In this document: piece after piece, positions 1-7,281 of the stretch
Layout: every line of letters begins with the position of its first letter
Position numbering within the stretch: position 1 is the stretch's first letter
Origin: Bacteroidales bacterium UBA1769
GTDB taxonomy: Bacteria; Bacteroidota; Bacteroidia; Bacteroidales; UBA932
Reading direction: 5' to 3'
DNA length: 12,329 nt
NCBI GenBank assembly: GCA_002314725.1
Contig: DCGV01000083.1
Location: 164 to 12,492, forward strand
Notes under the pieces: model-generated
Told to the model about the DNA's origin: nothing
Databases searched by the model: none
The model's input: only the letters and a program-made list of their open reading frames with translations
Translations under genes and position numbers: made by a program

Positions 1-530
1 GACGGTATATCTTTAGTTACAACACTATTTGAACCTATTACAGCTCCATTTCCTATATGCACATTTGGCAGTATTGTAACCTTATCTCCAATCCAAACGT
101 CATCCCCTATAACAACTTTTCCTTTTGAGTATATTTCTCTTTCTATTGGATGTCCCACGGTACCGTTTCCATGAGAATTGTCTGTTATTGTCACGAACTT
201 TCCAGTCAGGACATGATTTCCAATCAGTATCTCATTCGATGCGGTAATATGAGCATAAGCACCTATTGAGCAATTGTTTCCTACCCTGATTACCCCCCCC
301 CATGTACTGATACTCAGGTGATTACCAAATTCGTTTTCATCTCCGATTTCAATATTCTCCGGATTATTGAGTTGTTCAATCGGAAGGTCAAAACAAGAAT
401 GTCCGAGGTGCTTGAATCGCTTTGAAATACGACCAGCATATAGCCACATGCGAACCCTTCTGAGATGTTCAATAGATATAGAAGGAATATAGCTTCCGAT
501 TTTGAATAGAATCACTGAAGGTTTTTGCAT
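1..530 (-). CDS. Hexapeptide-repeat (LbH, maltose/galactoside acetyltransferase-like) O-acetyltransferase, 3' end outside window
   Basis: The frame is open from an ATG at 530-528 to the left edge, giving 176 residues with no stop, so the C-terminus is missing. From about residue 58 the protein shows left-handed beta-helix hexapeptide periodicity (IEIGDEN, IRVGNN, ILIGNH, VVIGDDVWIGD, VHIGNG, AVIGSNS). A histidine in a DNSHG motif (H120) sits where the maltose/galactoside acetyltransferase family has its catalytic base, and the VWIGD...ILPNV..G.GAVIG.NSVVTKDIP run is characteristic of that family. It probably transfers acetyl from acetyl-CoA to a hydroxyl of a sugar residue, in the cytoplasm. 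The start lies 2 bp after the polymerase stop, so it is translated as part of the same operon. A run of nine G sits in the coding strand at W77-V80. The exact acceptor cannot be read from the sequence. Confidence 0.88.
   Translation of the reverse strand, partial: MQKPSVILFKIGSYIPSISIEHLRRVRMWLYAGRISKRFKHLGHSCFDLPIEQLNNPENIEIGDENEFGNHLSISTWGGVIRVGNNCSIGAYAHITASNEILIGNHVLTGKFVTITDNSHGNGTVGHPIEREIYSKGKVVIGDDVWIGDKVTILPNVHIGNGAVIGSNSVVTKDIP
293..301 (-). repeat. Homopolymeric G9 tract (C9 on + strand) inside the acetyltransferase gene
   Basis: Nine consecutive C on the plus strand encode the W-G-G-V stretch at residues 77-80 of the acetyltransferase. In the sequence as given the frame is intact. 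Gain or loss of one base would shift the frame and truncate the enzyme within its beta-helix. Tracts of this length are known slippage sites in other bacteria; that this one varies is inference only. Confidence 0.75.
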
Positions 531-532
531 AA

Positions 533-1609
533 TTAAAATGTAAAGTAATAGGGTACGATTTCATATGCACCTCCAGCCAGTGAAGATAGAGCCTCATACC
601 CAAACAGGAGAGAAGTTGCCATAAATAGAATCAGGTTTCTACCTGACCATTTTGATTTACCAGAAAGAACTACTGCCAATGCGATAGGTTCAACAATGGT
701 TAAACCTATTCGCAGTCTGTAAATATTACCATAAAAAGCGCTCAGAATAATTGTAATAGCAATGGAAAGAAACAAAAGAGAAGCAAGTGTATTCGAACCC
801 ATCTTGGATAGTTTACGAAAAAAGAAAAGCAGAACAACAAACTCTGCGACAGCAAAGACAAAACCAACAACTGATACCTTTGTCTGAATCGTCTGCTCAG
901 CATATTTTTCATAGAAAGAGAACACACTTAGGTGCGAAAACAAGTTTGATAGCATCAAGGTTTTATATAGTTGTACCGCAATATACAAACCCGACACCGC
1001 TATGATTGTTATCAATATATGCTCTGAAAACCATTTGAGCTTCAACTTTCTCAAAAAGAAAAACGGCAGAAAGATTACGGACGATATGTGTATTGAAGAT
1101 GCGAGGATGATAAAAAAGAAAAACAAATACTTCTTCTTGCCATTTTCTTCAAGAAAAGAATAAGCATATAATATTATTGTCGCCGCTGCTATCTGTCTCG
1201 CTATATTGAAAGACATCGCATAAAAACCAAGAATAAAGAAGAAGTATGCAACAAGCACATACGACACATTGAAATGCAATCTATAACGCTTTACTGAAAG
1301 AACCAGAAATAATAGTGTAACAATCGATAATGAAAAGAGACACCATCTGGAATTCATACCAAGGTCTCTAATCAGATTGGTCCAAAAAACAAATAAAAAC
1401 TCCACATCGTAGCTAGACTCTATATCATCACCTATATTACTAGTAAATTTATTATTCCAATAGTTAATTGTATCTGACCCAACATCAATCCCTCTGAAGG
1501 CACACATAAATGCCATCAGAAATAACATAAATAATCCCAGTTCCTTATTTTTCCGAAGAAAGAAAGAAAAAAACAATAATAAGACAAAAAGGATATAAAA
1601 ATATGTCAT
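533..1609 (-). CDS. EpsG-family (Wzy-like) polysaccharide polymerase, multi-pass membrane protein
   Basis: This 358-residue protein is almost entirely hydrophobic, with about ten predicted membrane segments by eye. It carries hallmarks of the EpsG family: an early RGIDVGSDTINY motif (residues 39-50), an N-x-x-R-Q motif in a membrane segment (N135, R138, Q139) and an SSIHISS segment (H174) before a short proline-rich helix. EpsG/Wzy proteins polymerise undecaprenyl-linked repeat units at the outer face of the cytoplasmic membrane. The ATG lies 2 bp after the stop of the upstream glycosyltransferase gene, and its own stop lies 2 bp before the acetyltransferase start. Length is normal for the family (about 350-400). 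The role as the polymerase of this locus fits, since no other polymerase candidate is present in the window. No symbol is given because wzy genes are too divergent to name by sequence. Confidence 0.87.
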   Translation of the reverse strand: MTYFYILFVLLLFFSFFLRKNKELGLFMLFLMAFMCAFRGIDVGSDTINYWNNKFTSNIGDDIESSYDVEFLFVFWTNLIRDLGMNSRWCLFSLSIVTLLFLVLSVKRYRLHFNVSYVLVAYFFFILGFYAMSFNIARQIAAATIILYAYSFLEENGKKKYLFFFFIILASSIHISSVIFLPFFFLRKLKLKWFSEHILITIIAVSGLYIAVQLYKTLMLSNLFSHLSVFSFYEKYAEQTIQTKVSVVGFVFAVAEFVVLLFFFRKLSKMGSNTLASLLFLSIAITIILSAFYGNIYRLRIGLTIVEPIALAVVLSGKSKWSGRNLILFMATSLLFGYEALSSLAGGAYEIVPYYFTF

Positions 1610-1611
1610 CC

Positions 1612-2889
1612 TTATTTATTTTCTATACACATTTGATATATTTTCATTACCCTGCCCTCTTTGCTCTTATTTGAGGATGTTTCTAATGAGAATTCCCTGC
1701 ACCTTTGTGAAATTCCATGCAGCTCTTCATCGCTCATTTCAAGGAAACGTGAAATGCCGTCTGCGAAATCCTTATAGTCTGGAACAGTAGCACAATATCC
1801 TGTACCCCTGTCTTTTACGACATCCAAAGCCGTACCAATATTATATGCTATAACAGGCGTTCCACACATGAGAGCCTGATTAACCATAATAGGGCCCGGG
1901 TCAATGACCGAAGGGCTCAAATAAACATCTGCCAAAGAATATAAGTCTGACAGTGTCGTCATATCCACAAATCCGAATTCTCTATAATCAAAGAGTATTT
2001 GATTAGGTAAAGCGTCATTATGCTTACCCGCAGAAATAACAAAGATTGATTTCCTGTCAGATTCAGGCATCCTGTCAAATACTATTTTCAAAGATTTCAC
2101 AAGTAAATCCATGCCTTTACGCTTATCTGACAATGATTGGCAACCAAACATTAAGATGCGACGATACTTATCAGGAATTGAAAATTGCTTACGTAATTCC
2201 GTTTTATCTTTCGGTTTAAAGAAGTTCTCATCCAAGCATGCACCAATCGATTTGGAAATCAAATGACCTTTCGTCACAAAACTATTGGTATAGTATTCTT
2301 CTGTTGCACCATTGCATGTGAAAACCGGCTTTATTTCATCTACTACGGCTCTGCGATAGTGGGCATTAAAGTAAGTAAAGTCTTTCGAACGATGAGAACG
2401 GATTCCAGGACATTTTCCACAACCTGTTGTGTATCGCTTGCAATCATTTACAAAATGACATCCGCCGGTAAACGGCCAATTATCCACACCGCATAAAACA
2501 AAAGGAACAGGATACTTATCATGTAATTTTTTGATTGTCTGGAAACTCAACAATTTGTGAAGGAAATAAATATACACCATATCATACTCTCCTTCTATAC
2601 GGCTAACAACCAAATCGGAATTTACAGGAGGCCTGGTTTCCTTTGTATAATAGAACATGTAAGTCCTTTTCTGAACATGATTCAACCAATAATCCTTTGC
2701 TCTCCTGACTATTGATTGAAACTTTGTTTCTGGAGAAAGAATATACCTGAACTCCGGATGACCGGCAACGGGATATTTTGTATAGACAACAACTTCGTGA
2801 CCGCCATTCTCAAGCCTATTTTTGGCATCCGAGACTAACATGCCCGGTCCGACGGTTGGGTCAGCTGAGGATAGAAGCAGAATTCTCAT
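1612..2889 (-). CDS. GT4-family glycosyltransferase with Cys-rich TGGCH motif (WcaC-like)
   Basis: This 425-residue protein has a GT-B fold layout. The N-terminal Rossmann half starts MRILLLSS with a glycine-containing loop (VGPGM). A Cys-rich segment, PFTGGCH followed by C150, C157 and C160 in CGKCPG, is typical of a WcaC-like subgroup of GT4 enzymes. The C-terminal donor-binding half contains the FGCQSLSDKRKG segment (K258 near the expected phosphate-binding Lys) and the DVYLSPS...MCGTPVIAY region. The usual E-x7-E donor-sugar motif is altered: the second acidic position reads NQAL (Q338). It likely transfers one sugar from a nucleotide donor to the lipid-linked intermediate at the inner face of the membrane; donor and acceptor are unknown. 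The start ATG overlaps the stop of the upstream aminotransferase gene as ATGA, indicating translational coupling. It is the only glycosyltransferase in the window, so others must be encoded outside it. Confidence 0.9.
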   Translation of the reverse strand: MRILLLSSADPTVGPGMLVSDAKNRLENGGHEVVVYTKYPVAGHPEFRYILSPETKFQSIVRRAKDYWLNHVQKRTYMFYYTKETRPPVNSDLVVSRIEGEYDMVYIYFLHKLLSFQTIKKLHDKYPVPFVLCGVDNWPFTGGCHFVNDCKRYTTGCGKCPGIRSHRSKDFTYFNAHYRRAVVDEIKPVFTCNGATEEYYTNSFVTKGHLISKSIGACLDENFFKPKDKTELRKQFSIPDKYRRILMFGCQSLSDKRKGMDLLVKSLKIVFDRMPESDRKSIFVISAGKHNDALPNQILFDYREFGFVDMTTLSDLYSLADVYLSPSVIDPGPIMVNQALMCGTPVIAYNIGTALDVVKDRGTGYCATVPDYKDFADGISRFLEMSDEELHGISQRCREFSLETSSNKSKEGRVMKIYQMCIENK

Positions 2890-4040
2890 TTTTCTATTCC
2901 AAGATGAAAATAATCATCTATATGGCCACAAATAACATCCACCTGCTCAAGCTCCAATTCATAGAACATAGGCATGCGGACCAAACAGTCAGCATACATA
3001 TCGCAGAGAGGCAGCTCTTTGACATATTGTCCGTAATTATTGACATAATAGTCGCTCTTATGCAGGCTCAAGTAGTGGAAAGGAGCTCCTACCCCATGCT
3101 CTTTGAGATATGCTATCAAACCTGTACGTTCCTCGAGATTACGGCATACCAGATAGAACATGTGGCCATTGTTGGTTGCATAGCTAGGAATCTGAGGCAC
3201 GCGAATCATACCTTTGCTAGCCAATCCCTGTAGGTTGGCATAATAGTGATTCCAAAGGCTTTTTCTCTTATCCTGAATATCATCCAGATTCTCCAACTGT
3301 GCCCACAGGAAAGCGGCATTGATTTCTGATGGCAGAAAAGAAGAGCCCATATCCACCCATCCGTATTTATTCACAGCACCACGGAAGAACTCCGCACGAT
3401 TGGTCCCCTTCTCCCAAAGGATTTCAGAACGACGAATGAATCTTTCATCATTGATTACCAACAGACCTCCTTCACCACCAGCGGTAATATTTTTGGTCTC
3501 ATGGAAGGAGAAGGCTCCAAGATGTCCGATGCCGCCAAGAGGTTTGTCCTTATAGTATGAATCAACGGCCTGAGCTGCATCCTCTACAACAAGCAGATTA
3601 TGCTTCTCGGCAACCGCCATAATGGCATCCATATCACATGCCACACCGGCATAATGTACAGGCGCAATTACCTTTGTTCTAGGAGTAATTAATGATTCCA
3701 GTTTCCCAGCATCAAGATTCGGATTGCTGTCCATTGAATCAGCAAAAATTACCGTAGCGCCTTCGCGTAGGAATGCAAGGGCTGTAGAAACAAAAGTGTA
3801 TGAAGGTACAATAACTTCATCACCCGGCTTCAATTCACAGAGCATTGCACACATCTCAAGAGCATCAGTGCCGCTTGTGGTGAGCAAACATTTTTTGAAT
3901 CCGTACTTTTCTTCAAAGAATTTGTCGCATTTCTTTGTGAAGTAACCATTGCCTGACAGTTTACCCGTGTAAACGGCCTGGTACATGTAATGTGCCTCTT
4001 TACCTGTCAAATAGGGCTTATTAAAGGGTATTGTAGTCAT
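2886..4040 (-). CDS. wecE: dTDP-4-amino-4,6-dideoxygalactose transaminase (WecE/RffA type, DegT/DnrJ/EryC1 family)
   Basis: This 384-residue PLP enzyme converts dTDP-4-keto-6-deoxyglucose and glutamate to dTDP-4-amino-4,6-dideoxy-D-galactose (dTDP-Fuc4N). It follows E. coli WecE closely from memory: IPFN near the N-terminus, the GDEVI-PSYTFVSTA segment, PVHYAGVACDMD, VVEDAAQ (D154, pyridine-ring contact), the Schiff-base lysine in FSFHETKN (K183), TAGGEGG, EKGTNR..FFRG..KYGW and the GSS-LPSE segment. Together these separate WecE/RffA from other DegT-family aminotransferases. Length is standard. The gene ends in an ATGA overlap with the glycosyltransferase gene and starts 11 bp after the acyltransferase stop. 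The adjacent PglD-like acyltransferase is the expected partner, acting on the new 4-amine. FdtB (3-amino product) is a less likely alternative. The substrate comes from RfbA/RfbB, which are not in the window. Confidence 0.9.
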   Translation of the reverse strand: MTTIPFNKPYLTGKEAHYMYQAVYTGKLSGNGYFTKKCDKFFEEKYGFKKCLLTTSGTDALEMCAMLCELKPGDEVIVPSYTFVSTALAFLREGATVIFADSMDSNPNLDAGKLESLITPRTKVIAPVHYAGVACDMDAIMAVAEKHNLLVVEDAAQAVDSYYKDKPLGGIGHLGAFSFHETKNITAGGEGGLLVINDERFIRRSEILWEKGTNRAEFFRGAVNKYGWVDMGSSFLPSEINAAFLWAQLENLDDIQDKRKSLWNHYYANLQGLASKGMIRVPQIPSYATNNGHMFYLVCRNLEERTGLIAYLKEHGVGAPFHYLSLHKSDYYVNNYGQYVKELPLCDMYADCLVRMPMFYELELEQVDVICGHIDDYFHLGIEK

Positions 4041-4051
4041 AACATTTCGTT

Positions 4052-4711
4052 TTATTCTGCTTTCCTTAAAAATTTCGCCGGATTACCGACCCAAATATCT
4101 TTCTCTGCAACATCTTTTGTAAGAACAGCCCCCATGCCTATAGTAGAATAATCTCCAATCGTAAGATTCTCTCGTACAGTACAATTTAACCCAAAATGAA
4201 CTCCTTTTCCCACTTTCAAGTAAGAACCAACACATGCCTGGGCAGCAATGTGTACAAAATCACCGATTGTATTGTCATGTCCAACAGTTGCAGCTACCAT
4301 GACAAGGCAGTTCTTTCCGAACTTGGTTCCCGAAGATATACACACTTGTGGCATGATTACGGTACCGGCACCAAGTACAACATTTGGTGCAATATATGCG
4401 GTTGGATGAACAAATGTTGCAAGACGGCTTTCAGTCAAGCCTAGATTCTCAAACATTGTGATACGCTCTTCCTGTCCATCGATACGAAGAATTGTATTAA
4501 TAAAGTAATAATCTTTCTCCACAAACTTCATGATATCAGAAATACCGCCAAGTACTGGAAAGTCATCAATATACTCACCTATTGCAGCACGATCGTTTAA
4601 AAAACCTTCACACACCCACTCGTTATAGCCTAATGAATTTGCATGTTTAATTGCGTTGGCAATTATAGATCCATTGCCCAATCCACCTAATATTAATACT
4701 TTCTTGCTCAT
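4052..4711 (-). CDS. PglD/NeuD-like sugar-nucleotide N-acyltransferase, probably acting on dTDP-Fuc4N
   Basis: This 219-residue protein has two parts: an N-terminal Rossmann-like nucleotide-binding domain (KKVLILGGLGNG, residues 3-14; FLND, PVLGG) and a left-handed beta-helix from about residue 100 (HPTAYIAPNVVLGAG). The helix contains the family catalytic histidine in VGHDNTIGD (H145) and ends in the DIWVGNPAKFLR signature typical of PglD/NeuD proteins. Family members N-acetylate 4-amino-sugar nucleotides using acetyl-CoA. Placed directly before the WecE-type gene, its likely substrate is dTDP-Fuc4N. Because CoA-thioester enzymes are encoded immediately upstream, the acyl donor could be something other than acetyl-CoA; this is inference. 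The 63 bp before the ATG stay open in the same frame, but the ATG at 4711 gives the usual family start (M-S-K-K-V-L-I-L-G-G). Confidence 0.86.
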   Translation of the reverse strand: MSKKVLILGGLGNGSIIANAIKHANSLGYNEWVCEGFLNDRAAIGEYIDDFPVLGGISDIMKFVEKDYYFINTILRIDGQEERITMFENLGLTESRLATFVHPTAYIAPNVVLGAGTVIMPQVCISSGTKFGKNCLVMVAATVGHDNTIGDFVHIAAQACVGSYLKVGKGVHFGLNCTVRENLTIGDYSTIGMGAVLTKDVAEKDIWVGNPAKFLRKAE

Positions 4712-4774
4712 TTCTTTTATTGTATTTTCAATATCCTTAAGTTTTGGAGATACATACTCTTTATTCAGTACAAC

Positions 4775-5686
4775 TTATTGTGTTACATTACAATTTGCCA
4801 CCTGACGTGCAAGAATCTGATTATGTTTTGCCAAAATATTATTTGCCATTTTCACCATAGGCGGGCCAATAAATTTTCCATCCTTTACAGCGACGCCCTT
4901 ACCTTCACGAACAGCTTCTTCTGCAAGTTCAACCATTTCAGATGCCCATGCAACTTCTTCTTCTGAAGGAGAAAAATATTGGTGGCAAAGAGACAATTCC
5001 TTAGGATTCAGGACAAGCATACCTTCAAAGCCTAAGTTTTTTGCAAGTTTCAGATTCTTTTCCAAATCGTCCAAGTCTTGTACCTTGATATGAACCGTAT
5101 CAATAGGAATAATACCTGTTGCACGAGCCGCATTCACTATTTCATTACGGGCAAAAAAGATACTTTGACCGTCAGAATCGTGCTTTCCACGAATATCTGT
5201 TACATAATCCTCGCAACCAAAAGTAACGGCACACACACGATGACAAGCAGTACAGATATCTTTAATATTTACGATTGCTCCTGCAGTTTCAATCAACGGA
5301 ATTATCTTATATGTACCAACAGGTATATGCTTCTCGTACTCAATTGTTTCTAACAACTTTCCAACAAAGTAGATATCCTCTCCATTTGTTGCTTTGGGAT
5401 ACATAAAGCCTGTAACGCCATCTATTGAAAGCTGGTACAAATCCTTCAACAACTCTCCACTCTCTCGATCGTTCACGCGAGGAAAAATCAGTTTTCCATT
5501 CAGATCATCACGCTTTACAAACTCTTTGATATTATCGCGAGCCATCTGTTTATCACAGACTGGTACTGAATCTTCAATATCAAGTAGTAGAACATCAGCA
5601 TCTCTACGAACAGAACTATCAAGTAATTTCTGGTTGTGCGCAGGTACAAACATTAGACTGCGCATAAGATAATCGTAATTATTCAT
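4775..5686 (-). CDS. HpcH/HpaI aldolase / citrate lyase beta-subunit (CitE)-like C-C lyase
   Basis: This 303-residue protein has a CitE/malyl-CoA lyase TIM-barrel pattern. It starts with RSLMFVPA (R9), then DADVLLLDIEDSV, then the substrate-binding arginine in FPRVN (R70). The acidic metal-site region is IPLIETAGAI (E133) and FGCEDYVTDI (E159, D160, D164), followed by GFEGMLVLNPKEL near the C-terminus. Relatives cleave or form malyl-CoA, beta-methylmalyl-CoA, citramalyl-CoA or citryl-ACP. No citrate lyase alpha or gamma genes are present, so citrate lyase itself is unlikely. It is 12 bp downstream of a MaoC-like hydratase gene, and that pair resembles the lyase/hydratase partners of the 3-methylmalyl-CoA and mesaconyl-CoA steps. 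Within a sugar-assembly operon it may supply an acyl group for the aminosugar. The exact acyl-CoA cannot be read from the sequence. Confidence 0.85.
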   Translation of the reverse strand: MNNYDYLMRSLMFVPAHNQKLLDSSVRRDADVLLLDIEDSVPVCDKQMARDNIKEFVKRDDLNGKLIFPRVNDRESGELLKDLYQLSIDGVTGFMYPKATNGEDIYFVGKLLETIEYEKHIPVGTYKIIPLIETAGAIVNIKDICTACHRVCAVTFGCEDYVTDIRGKHDSDGQSIFFARNEIVNAARATGIIPIDTVHIKVQDLDDLEKNLKLAKNLGFEGMLVLNPKELSLCHQYFSPSEEEVAWASEMVELAEEAVREGKGVAVKDGKFIGPPMVKMANNILAKHNQILARQVANCNVTQ

Positions 5687-5698
5687 ATATGGTTCGTG

Positions 5699-6160
5699 TT
5701 ACACGTCTCTTTTCTTGACAAGAACATTGCGTCTGAACGACAGTACATCAACCCCATCTTGATTGAATGCTATACTCTCAACGTACACGATTCCACGGTC
5801 AGGCTTTGACTTTGATTCACGTTTTGAAAGCACATTAGTGCGTACATATATTGTATCATTTAAGAAAACCGGATTAAGATGTTTTATATCTTCATATCCC
5901 AGGTTTGCAATAGCCTTTCCGCTAACATCAGGAACAGTTATTCCGACAGCCAATGAAAATACCAATGTGCCAACTACAAGAATTTTCCCATGCTGATTTT
6001 TGCAGGCATAGTCAACATTGGTATGTACCGGATGATGGTTCATTGTCATGAGTGAAAAAAAGTTATTATCACACTCAAATATTGTCTTTGAAAGGTTGTG
6101 CTTTATTACGGCCCCAACTTCAAACTCCTCGTAATAGAGTCCTAATCTACTTGATTCCAT
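5699..6160 (-). CDS. MaoC-like (hot-dog fold) acyl-CoA dehydratase/hydratase, mesaconyl-CoA hydratase-like
   Basis: This 153-residue single hot-dog domain is of usual size for a MaoC-like protein. The hydratase active-site segment reads TMNHHPVHTNVDYA (residues 39-52). Asn (N41) stands where canonical R-specific enoyl-CoA hydratases have Asp, followed by HPVH with H46. This variant resembles the mesaconyl-CoA/2-methylfumaryl-CoA hydratase group. A second conserved segment, LNPVFLNDTIYVRTNVL, matches the MaoC pattern of a proline and an aspartate preceding a beta strand. Expected reaction: reversible hydration/dehydration of a CoA thioester, producing or consuming a hydroxyacyl-CoA. Its start overlaps the end of the ATP-grasp gene by 14 bp, and the CitE-like gene follows 12 bp after its stop, so the three genes are very probably co-translated. 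Substrate unknown. Confidence 0.83.
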   Translation of the reverse strand: MESSRLGLYYEEFEVGAVIKHNLSKTIFECDNNFFSLMTMNHHPVHTNVDYACKNQHGKILVVGTLVFSLAVGITVPDVSGKAIANLGYEDIKHLNPVFLNDTIYVRTNVLSKRESKSKPDRGIVYVESIAFNQDGVDVLSFRRNVLVKKRDV

Positions 6161-7280
6161 TTTTGTCTAGTCTTATTCTAGTATTTGATTGATAAATTGC
6201 ATATCCATTTCTGTCAGCACTACACTGAACATTCTTGAGTTCTTTACTTGTAATAGCTGCCTCAACTATTTTAGGATAAAGATTGTAATGTTCAATTATC
6301 GATTTCAAATAATCAGTTTCTTTAGAAAGAAAAAAAACGCCAGAACACATGTTGATAGTTTTGATAGGTGTTTCAAATTTCCCCAAAGCCACATCAATAA
6401 TCCCTTTTACAAAGTCATAACCCGTTGACAATCGAACCAAATCCGATCCAATAAAGTCACCACCCATCCTGCCACCAATTTCCATGATAGCTATTCGTCC
6501 TTCTTTGGTAATTTTATATTCAGAATGAGATGCACCATTGGTCAGCCCCAATGAGTTTAGTGCATCCTTTGTGATATCATAGATTTTATCATACATCACC
6601 TCTGACAAAGTAGATGGCTGGTGATGTTCCAATTCAACGAAATGAGGAGCTTCAGTTGTGACCTTATCCGTAATCTGAAGCGGATAGTGGGTACCATTGT
6701 AGGAGATAAACTCAACACTTATTTCACGCCCTTCTATAAACTCCTCTACGATCGCTTCCTTTTTGAAAGAAACCGAAATGGCTTTTTCCACAGCAGGAAC
6801 AAGCTCCCCAATAGATAGAACTTTAGTGACGCCTAACGAACCTGAACGATCTGAAGGCTTTACTATTAGCGGGTAATTCCAATCTAAGGAATTCGCTTCT
6901 TCAACCGAAGTGACCATCTTATACTGAGGGCATGGAACGCCAGCAGAAGCAAACGCATTGCGCATAAGGAATTTATTGTTTGCCCTGACTGCCGCTTCGT
7001 AATCATTCCCGACAAGCCCCATTTGATTTGCGACATAAGCCACTGTAGGAGCCGCCACATCAGAAGCCATAGTTGCAATACCATCAATATGCTCCTGGCG
7101 ACAAACTTCAAGTATCCTTTCCTTTTCTATGGTAGAAATATCATAAAACTTATCACATTTATCTTTGCAGGTTGCACCATCTGCCCATGCAAAGCAAATG
7201 GAATATAAACCCATCTCCTTAGCCTTTTTAACCAATGGCTCCTGAAGATAAGATGCCCCAATAATTGCAAGTTTCTTCAT
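6147..7280 (-). CDS. ATP-grasp carboxylate-amine/thiol ligase family protein (full length)
   Basis: This 377-residue protein has ATP-grasp architecture. The N-terminal preATP-grasp domain starts KKLAIIGASYLQ with SDVAAPTVAYVA near residue 75. The central nucleotide-binding domain contains PLIVKPSDRSGSLGV (residues 137-151, lysine plus glycine-rich loop) and VEEFIEGREISVE (178-190). The metal-binding C-terminal part contains HSEYK (E254) and MEIGGRMGGD (E267, R271). It should activate a carboxylate as an acyl-phosphate and join it to an amine or other nucleophile. In this operon, joining an organic acid or amino acid to a sugar amine is a reasonable guess, but the substrate is not readable. 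Residues 1-190 are about 75% identical by hand count (143/190) to the first part of the ORF at 8747-9532. The start is 1 bp from the flippase stop, and the 3' end overlaps the MaoC-like gene. Confidence 0.87.
   Translation of the reverse strand: MKKLAIIGASYLQEPLVKKAKEMGLYSICFAWADGATCKDKCDKFYDISTIEKERILEVCRQEHIDGIATMASDVAAPTVAYVANQMGLVGNDYEAAVRANNKFLMRNAFASAGVPCPQYKMVTSVEEANSLDWNYPLIVKPSDRSGSLGVTKVLSIGELVPAVEKAISVSFKKEAIVEEFIEGREISVEFISYNGTHYPLQITDKVTTEAPHFVELEHHQPSTLSEVMYDKIYDITKDALNSLGLTNGASHSEYKITKEGRIAIMEIGGRMGGDFIGSDLVRLSTGYDFVKGIIDVALGKFETPIKTINMCSGVFFLSKETDYLKSIIEHYNLYPKIVEAAITSKELKNVQCSADRNGYAIYQSNTRIRLDKNGIK
6711..7280 (-). repeat. Direct repeat copy 1: 5' ~570 bp of the full-length ATP-grasp gene
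   Basis: This segment encodes residues 1-190 of the full-length ATP-grasp protein and matches 8963-9532 in the same orientation. Hand alignment of the translations gives 143/190 identical residues with no gaps. The similarity stops sharply after the shared GREISVE motif. The DNA is clearly more diverged than a recent duplication would be. Confidence 0.8.
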
Positions 7281-7281
7281 A

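Noticed and set aside
2778..3233. Plus-strand open frame of 151 codons
   Set aside because: It lies antisense to the glycosyltransferase and aminotransferase genes, which have clear family motifs, and its translation resembles no family.
4712..4774. 63-bp gap before the PglD-like gene, open in frame with it (21 codons)
   Set aside because: It has no ATG, and TTG/GTG starts are not in a convincing position. The family normally starts at the ATG at 4711. No promoter, hairpin or small gene was recognised.
6330..6337. A8 run inside the ATP-grasp gene as a possible slippage site
   Set aside because: Short A/T runs are common in AT-rich coding DNA; this one is shorter and less notable than the G9 tract.
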